In this document: one piece after another, positions 6,068-11,588 of the stretch
Position numbering within the stretch: the first letter of the stretch is position 1
Layout of the letters: every line of letters starts with the position of its first letter
NCBI GenBank assembly: GCA_021780935.1
Contig: JAJXXT010000140.1
Coordinates: 1-11,588 of the forward strand
Direction of reading: 5' to 3'
Origin: Pseudomonadota bacterium
GTDB taxonomy: Bacteria > Pseudomonadota > Alphaproteobacteria > Acetobacterales > Acetobacteraceae
DNA: 11,588 nt
The notes under the pieces: generated by a model
Databases searched by the model: none
What the model saw: the letters and a program-made list of their open reading frames with translations, nothing else
What the model was told of the DNA's origin: nothing
Translations under genes and position numbers: made by a program

Positions 6068-7102
6068 TCAGCGCGACCCCGGCGCGCCGAGGCGCCGGTA
6101 CAGCGCCAGGTATTCCTCTGCCATCCGCCGCGCGGTCCAGCGGCGTTCGAACTCGGCACGGATCGCGGCGCGGTCCAGCGCCATCGCGCGCGGCAGCGCG
6201 GCGAGCGCTTCGGCGGCGTTGTCCACGATGCAGCCGGTGCGTCCTTCCTCCAGCACCTCGGGCACCGAGCCGCGGCGATAGGCGATCACCGGGCAGCCGC
6301 AGGCCATTGCCTCGATCATGACGAGGCCGAACGGCTCCGGCCAGGCGATCGGCAGCAGCACCGCCGCGGCCCCGGAGAGGAACGCGGATTTCTGCCCGTC
6401 CTCGATCTCGCCCACATATTCGACGCCCGGTTCGGCGAGGCGCGGCGCGATGCTGGCCTCATACCAGGCCCGGTCCTCCTCGCCGATCTTGGCGGCGATG
6501 CGGATCGGCATGCCGGCGGCGCGCGCGATGTCGAGCGCCTCGGCGACGCCCTTTTCCGGCGACATGCGCCCGAGGAAGGCGAGGTAGGAGGGGCGCGCGG
6601 GCAGCGGGCGCAGCAGGTCGCGCGGCATGCCGTGCAGCACGGTCGCGAGCCAGCCCAGGTCCGGCGCCGGGTTGCGTTGCGCATCCGAAATGGAGACCAG
6701 AGGCGCGCCGGGGAACAGGCCGTAGATGCCGCGCACCCAGTCCTGGTCCATGCGCCCGTGCAGCGTGGTCAGGAACGGGGTCGCCTGGCGCGAGAACAGC
6801 GACAGGGGCCAGAAATCGATGTGGAAATGCAGCACGTCGAAATCGTCGGCCTGGCGGCGCACCAGCTCCAGCATGCGCATGTAGGGCGCGCCGTTGACCT
6901 CGAAATTGGGGACGAAGCGCGCCGCCTTCTCGCGCGCCGCCACCAGCGTCGCGCTGGTGCGGCTGTCGCCGGCGGCGAACAGCGTCACCGCGTGGCCCAT
7001 TGCCACCAGTTCCTCGGTGAGCCAATGGACGACCCGCTCGGTGCCGCCGTAGCGTCGCGGCGGCACGGTCTCGAACAGCGGCGCGATCTGGGCGATGCGC
7101 AT
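6068..7102 (-). CDS. GT4-family glycosyltransferase
   Basis: Predicted 344-aa retaining glycosyltransferase of the GT4 (GT-B fold) group, using a nucleotide sugar and an unknown acceptor. The N-terminal domain starts MRIAQIAPLFETVPP and has the GGTERVV loop (19-25), then HGHxVTLFA-like AMGHAVTLFAAGDS (34-47). The C-terminal domain starts at YLAFLGRMSPEKG (173-185) and carries the E-x7-E motif EPFGLVMIE (E256, E264) followed by EAMACGCPVIAY (264-275), which bind the donor. Homologues of this type occur widely in alphaproteobacteria, often outside polysaccharide clusters. It starts 15 nt after the hemB stop with no clear Shine-Dalgarno sequence, so it probably depends on hemB translation. The neighbours give no hint of the acceptor. 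No signal peptide or membrane segment is evident. Confidence 0.9.
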   Translation of the reverse strand: MRIAQIAPLFETVPPRRYGGTERVVHWLTEELVAMGHAVTLFAAGDSRTSATLVAAREKAARFVPNFEVNGAPYMRMLELVRRQADDFDVLHFHIDFWPLSLFSRQATPFLTTLHGRMDQDWVRGIYGLFPGAPLVSISDAQRNPAPDLGWLATVLHGMPRDLLRPLPARPSYLAFLGRMSPEKGVAEALDIARAAGMPIRIAAKIGEEDRAWYEASIAPRLAEPGVEYVGEIEDGQKSAFLSGAAAVLLPIAWPEPFGLVMIEAMACGCPVIAYRRGSVPEVLEEGRTGCIVDNAAEALAALPRAMALDRAAIRAEFERRWTARRMAEEYLALYRRLGAPGSR

Positions 7103-7117
7103 CGGGCGCGAACGGGT

Positions 7118-9054
<1,937 letters not shown>

Positions 9055-9060
9055 CCATCA

Positions 9061-9066
9061 CCTCCT
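9061..9066 (-). promoter_or_regulatory. Strong ribosome binding site of panE
   Basis: The minus strand reads AGGAGGTGATGGATG, an extended match to the anti-Shine-Dalgarno sequence with 6 nt between AGGAGG and the ATG at 9054. It decides the start and is much stronger than the sites of most neighbours. Confidence 0.8.
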
Positions 9067-9077
9067 GATAGGGTCGC

Positions 9078-9115
9078 CCCCGTGTCCGTGTCGCACGGGG
9101 CGCGTCGCACACGGA
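9078..9115 (-). promoter_or_regulatory. Leader of panE with two mutually exclusive hairpins
   Basis: In the minus-strand leader, TCCGTGT (9115-9085 side: 9109-9115 on the plus strand as ACACGGA) can pair with ACACGGA (plus 9085-9091), and CCCCGTG (plus 9094-9100) can pair with CACGGGG (plus 9078-9084). Both stems are perfect over 7 bp, but their arms interleave, so only one can form at a time unless a pseudoknot is made. GTGCGAC is also repeated with a 14-nt period. The downstream stem ends 12 nt before the AGGAGG site. It may be a cis-regulatory switch or overlapping operator half-sites; no known riboswitch class is recognised. Confidence 0.4.
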
Positions 9116-9123
9116 AATTGGAC

Positions 9124-9141
9124 GCCGGCGGCGGCGCCGGC
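9124..9141. repeat. GC hairpin in panE/rpiB divergent region
   Basis: A perfect 7-bp inverted repeat, GCCGGCG and CGCCGGC with a 4-nt loop, lies in the 147-bp gap (9055-9201) between the divergent panE and rpiB starts. It may be structural or an operator; short GC palindromes of this kind are frequent by chance at this base composition. No clear -35/-10 pair for rpiB was found in the same gap. Confidence 0.3.
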
Positions 9142-9201
9142 AAGCCGGCCAGCACGGCCGCGCATTTCAACTTGTCGCGGTGGCGTGATAGAGCGCGGCG
9201 C

Positions 9202-9657
9202 ATGGTTCAGCCACAATCCCTTGTAGCGACGCTTGCCATCGGCTCCGACCATGGCGGGCTCGCGCTCAAGCACGCGCTTCTCGCCCGCCTCAAGGAAGCC
9301 GGGGTCGCGGTGCACGATTTCGGCACCGACAACCCCGCCTCCGTGGACTATCCGGACTTCGCCCACGCCGTCTGCCGCGCCGTCACCGGCGGCAGCGCCG
9401 AGCGCGGCATCCTGGTCTGCGGCACCGGCATCGGCATGTCGATCGCCGCCAACCGCCATCCCGGCATACGCTGCGTGCTGGCGCACGACGTCACCACCGC
9501 GCGCCTCGGCCGCGAGCACAACGACGGCAACGTGCTCGCCCTCGGCGGGCGCATCCTCGGCGAGGAACTGGCCTGGGACATCGTCGCCACCTTCCTGGCC
9601 ACCCGCTTCGCCGGCGGACGCCATGCGCGCCGCCTCGCCAAACTCACGCCTGCCTGA
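9202..9657 (+). CDS. rpiB: Ribose-5-phosphate isomerase B
   Basis: Cytosolic 151-aa RpiB/LacAB-family enzyme interconverting ribulose 5-phosphate and ribose 5-phosphate in the pentose phosphate pathway; length is normal for the family. Diagnostic motifs are IGSDHGG (13-19, with D16 and H17), the Asp/Tyr loop VDYPDFA (48-54), the catalytic Cys in [13 protein letters not shown] (C73), the His in [15 protein letters not shown] (H95) and NVLALGGR (110-117). The start at 9202 gives the expected N-terminus [19 protein letters not shown]; the frame is open far upstream but that part is antisense to panE and hemB. The ribosome binding site is weak. Its stop overlaps a potential ATG for glyA (TGATG at 9655-9659), so the two genes are co-transcribed. 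The rpiB-glyA-nrdR order is typical of alphaproteobacteria. Confidence 0.95.
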   Translation: MVQPQSLVATLAIGSDHGGLALKHALLARLKEAGVAVHDFGTDNPASVDYPDFAHAVCRAVTGGSAERGILVCGTGIGMSIAANRHPGIRCVLAHDVTTARLGREHNDGNVLALGGRILGEELAWDIVATFLATRFAGGRHARRLAKLTPA

Positions 9658-9668
9658 TGGAGCAAGCC

Positions 9669-10985
9669 ATGAACGACGCCCCCTTTCCCGACCGCGGTTT
9701 CTTCTCCGCCAGCCTGGCCGAGACCGACCCCGAGCTGGCCGCCGCGATCGGCCGCGAGCTGGTGCGCCAGCAGGACGGGATCGAGCTGATCGCCTCCGAG
9801 AACATCGTCTCCGCGGCGGTGATGCAGGCGCAGGGCTCGGTGCTCACCAACAAATACGCCGAGGGCTATCCGGGGCGGCGCTACTATGGCGGCTGCGCCG
9901 AGGTGGATGTCGCGGAGACGCTGGCGATCGAGCGCGCGAAGCAGCTGTTCGGCTGCGCCTTCGCCAATGTGCAGCCGCATTCAGGCGCGCAGGCGAACCA
10001 GGCGGTCTTCCTCGCCCTGGTCAAGCCGGGCGACACCATTCTCGGCATGTCGCTCGCCGCGGGCGGGCACCTCACCCACGGCGCCGCGCCCAACCTTTCG
10101 GGCAAGTGGTTCCGCGCGGTGCAGTACGGCGTGCGCCGCGAGGACGGGCTGCTCGACTACGAGGAGCTGGAGCGGCTGGCGCTCGCCGAGAAGCCGAAGC
10201 TGATCATCGCCGGCGGCTCAGCCTATCCGCGCTTCATCGACTTCCCGCGCATCCGCGCCGTGGCCGACGCGGTCGGCGCCTACCTGATGGTGGACATGGC
10301 GCATTTCGCCGGCCTGGTCGCCGCCGGCATCTTCCCGAGCCCGCTCGCGCACGCGCACGTGGTGACGACGACCACCCACAAGACGCTGCGCGGGCCGCGG
10401 GGCGGCATGATCCTCAGCAACGACCTCGAACTGGGCAAGAAGATCAACGCGGCGGTGTTCCCCGGGCTGCAGGGCGGGCCGCTGATGCACGTCATCGCCG
10501 GCAAGGCGGCGGCGTTCGGCGAGGCGCTGAAGCCCGAGTTCGCCGCCTACCAGCGCCAGGTCGCCGCCAACGCCCGGACGCTCGCTGCCAGCCTCGTCGC
10601 GCAGGGGCTCGCCATCGTCACCGGCGGCACCGACTGCCACCTGATGCTCGTCGACCTGCGCCCCAAGCGCTGCACCGGCAAGGCGGCGGAGGCGAGCCTG
10701 GAGCGCGCCCACATCACCGCCAACAAGAACGCGATCCCGTTCGATCCCGAGAAGCCGGCGGTCACCTCCGGCATCCGCCTCGGCACGCCGGCGGCGACGA
10801 CGCGCGGCTTCGGCAGCGCCGAGTTCGGCGAGATCGGGCGAATGATCGGCGAGGTGCTGGACGGGCTCGCCAGGTCCAACGATGGCAGCAATGCCGCCAC
10901 CGAGGCCGCGGTCGGCGCGCGCGTCAAGGCGCTGTGCGCGCGCTTCCCGATCTATCCCGACGTCGCTCCCGACCGGAGGGCCTAG
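9669..10985 (+). CDS. glyA: Serine hydroxymethyltransferase
   Basis: Pyridoxal-phosphate enzyme, 438 aa, converting serine and tetrahydrofolate to glycine and 5,10-methylenetetrahydrofolate, the main one-carbon source for thymidylate, purines and methionine. The PLP lysine is K238 in [14 protein letters not shown] (233-246); the aspartate pairing with the cofactor ring is D209 in VDMAHFAG (208-215). [15 protein letters not shown] (61-75) and [11 protein letters not shown] (100-110) are hallmark sequences. I choose the start at 9669 ([10 protein letters not shown]) because GGAG lies 6 nt upstream; an ATG at 9657 overlapping the rpiB stop would add only four residues (MEQA) and has no good ribosome binding site, though it is possible. 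It is the second gene of rpiB-glyA-nrdR-ribD and is followed by nrdR after 3 nt. Confidence 0.97.
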   Translation: MNDAPFPDRGFFSASLAETDPELAAAIGRELVRQQDGIELIASENIVSAAVMQAQGSVLTNKYAEGYPGRRYYGGCAEVDVAETLAIERAKQLFGCAFANVQPHSGAQANQAVFLALVKPGDTILGMSLAAGGHLTHGAAPNLSGKWFRAVQYGVRREDGLLDYEELERLALAEKPKLIIAGGSAYPRFIDFPRIRAVADAVGAYLMVDMAHFAGLVAAGIFPSPLAHAHVVTTTTHKTLRGPRGGMILSNDLELGKKINAAVFPGLQGGPLMHVIAGKAAAFGEALKPEFAAYQRQVAANARTLAASLVAQGLAIVTGGTDCHLMLVDLRPKRCTGKAAEASLERAHITANKNAIPFDPEKPAVTSGIRLGTPAATTRGFGSAEFGEIGRMIGEVLDGLARSNDGSNAATEAAVGARVKALCARFPIYPDVAPDRRA

Positions 10986-10988
10986 GCC

Positions 10989-11459
10989 ATGCGCTGCCCG
11001 TTCTGCGGCCAGGATGACAGCCAGGTGAAGGACAGCCGCCCGACCGAGGACGGGCTGGCGATCCGCCGCCGTCGCGCCTGCGTCGGCTGCGGCCAGCGCT
11101 TCACCACGATCGAGCGGGTGCAGCTGCGCGAGCTCACCGTCATCAAGTCCGACCAGCGGCGCGTCGCCTTCGACCGCGACAAGCTGGCGCGCTCGATCCG
11201 GGTCGCGCTGCGCAAGCGCCCGGTGCCGGAGGAGCGCATCGAGCGCATCGTCAACGGCATCGTCCGCCAGCTCGAATCCTCGGGCGAGTCGGAGATCGCG
11301 TCGAAGCTTATTGGCGAGATGGTGATGGACGCGCTGCGCGAGGTGGATGCGGTCGCCTATGTCCGCTTTGCCTCGGTCTATCGCAATTTCCGCGAGACCA
11401 AGGATTTCGAGGCCTTCATCGGCGGCATCTCGGGCGCCATATCGGCGGGCGATGAGTGA
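10989..11459 (+). CDS. nrdR: Transcriptional repressor NrdR
   Basis: Regulator of 156 aa, the standard NrdR length, which represses ribonucleotide reductase genes when nucleotide levels are high. The N-terminal zinc ribbon has all four Cys: C3 and C6 in MRCPFCGQ, C31 and C34 in [10 protein letters not shown]. The linking segment [15 protein letters not shown] (15-29) is the basic DNA-binding part. An ATP-cone domain follows (about 49-139), with the start [16 protein letters not shown] typical of ATP/dATP-sensing cones, and ends [13 protein letters not shown] (123-135). GGAGGG at 10975-10980, inside the end of glyA, lies 8 nt upstream of the ATG, so nrdR is translated from the glyA transcript. 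Its stop overlaps ribD by 8 nt. No NrdR-box pair is visible in this window, so its targets lie elsewhere. Confidence 0.97.
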   Translation: MRCPFCGQDDSQVKDSRPTEDGLAIRRRRACVGCGQRFTTIERVQLRELTVIKSDQRRVAFDRDKLARSIRVALRKRPVPEERIERIVNGIVRQLESSGESEIASKLIGEMVMDALREVDAVAYVRFASVYRNFRETKDFEAFIGGISGAISAGDE

Positions 11460-11588
11460 TGTGGCGCATATGCGCGCGGCGCTTGCGCTGGCGCGGCGTG
11501 GCCTCGGCCTGACCGCGCCGAACCCCGCGGTCGGCTGCGTGATCGTGCGCGAGGGGCGTGTCGTCGGGCGCGCGGTGACCGCGCCCGG
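11452..11588 (+). CDS. ribD: RibD deaminase/reductase, N-terminal fragment (runs off window)
   Basis: The first 45 codons of what should be the bifunctional diaminohydroxyphosphoribosylaminopyrimidine deaminase / 5-amino-6-(5-phosphoribosylamino)uracil reductase of riboflavin synthesis. The visible part has [27 protein letters not shown] in the translation around residues 7-33, with [12 protein letters not shown], the hallmark start of the RibD cytidine-deaminase-like domain. The zinc-binding HAE and PCxxxGRT.PC motifs are beyond the window end. The ATG at 11452 overlaps the nrdR stop (ATGAGTGA, 8 nt), suggesting coupling; ATG at 11470 (M7) is an alternative. After GRVVG the sequence reads RAVTAPG where RGWTxxGG is common, a mild departure at the window edge. 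The nrdR-ribD order is a conserved arrangement in alphaproteobacteria. Confidence 0.9.
   Translation, partial: MSDVAHMRAALALARRGLGLTAPNPAVGCVIVREGRVVGRAVTAP

Noticed and set aside
9657..9668. Earlier glyA start overlapping the rpiB stop
   Set aside because: It adds only MEQA and lacks a ribosome binding site, while the ATG at 9669 has GGAG 6 nt upstream. It is not excluded.
10989..11588. NrdR boxes or an FMN riboswitch near nrdR/ribD
   Set aside because: No paired NrdR-type palindromes are visible, and ribD overlaps nrdR directly, leaving no leader for a riboswitch.

Overview
The window looks like chromosomal DNA from a GC-rich alphaproteobacterium, plausibly of the Rhodospirillales/Acetobacteraceae type. 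The support is the very high GC content with strong third-position bias, the alphaproteobacterial rpiB-glyA-nrdR-ribD gene order, a HemB whose zinc-site cysteines are replaced as in alphaproteobacterial Mg-type enzymes, and a Zur-box-like palindrome in front of a znuACB-type operon. The lineage is inferred from gene content and order; no rRNA or tRNA gene is present to fix it.

Layout from left to right. Positions 1-96 are a short, locally AT-rich stretch with no gene. An NAD(P)-dependent aldehyde dehydrogenase (minus, 97-1617) and a class III CoA-transferase of the CaiB/BaiF family (plus, 1734-2993) diverge from a 116-bp intergenic region holding a 10-bp palindrome. The CoA-transferase converges on a small DUF3088-type thioredoxin-like protein (minus, 3022-3339), with a strong GC hairpin between the two stop codons. 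All genes from there to 9054 lie on the minus strand. In transcription order they are panE-like ketopantoate reductase, hemB and a GT4 glycosyltransferase (gaps of 14-15 nt, a likely operon). A separate metal-uptake operon follows, znuA-znuC-znuB, preceded by ATGTTATAACAT at 6024-6035. The right end is a plus-strand operon: rpiB, glyA, nrdR and the first 45 codons of ribD, which runs off the window.

How the genes work together. ZnuA (periplasmic binding protein), ZnuC (ATPase with a histidine-rich tail) and ZnuB (permease) form one ABC importer for a divalent metal, probably zinc under Zur control. HemB makes porphobilinogen for haem. GlyA supplies one-carbon units, RpiB feeds the pentose phosphate pool, NrdR represses ribonucleotide reductase genes, and RibD starts the riboflavin branch. 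The aldehyde dehydrogenase and CoA-transferase may belong to an uncharacterised catabolic route; their substrates cannot be read from sequence.

I see no defence system, CRISPR array, insertion sequence, phage gene or RNA gene. This is mostly ordinary core metabolism. The parts worth a second look are regulatory (the Zur-like operator, two competing hairpins in the panE leader, the divergent palindrome) and metal-related (the histidine-rich ZnuC tail and the Glu-containing predicted metal site of ZnuA).
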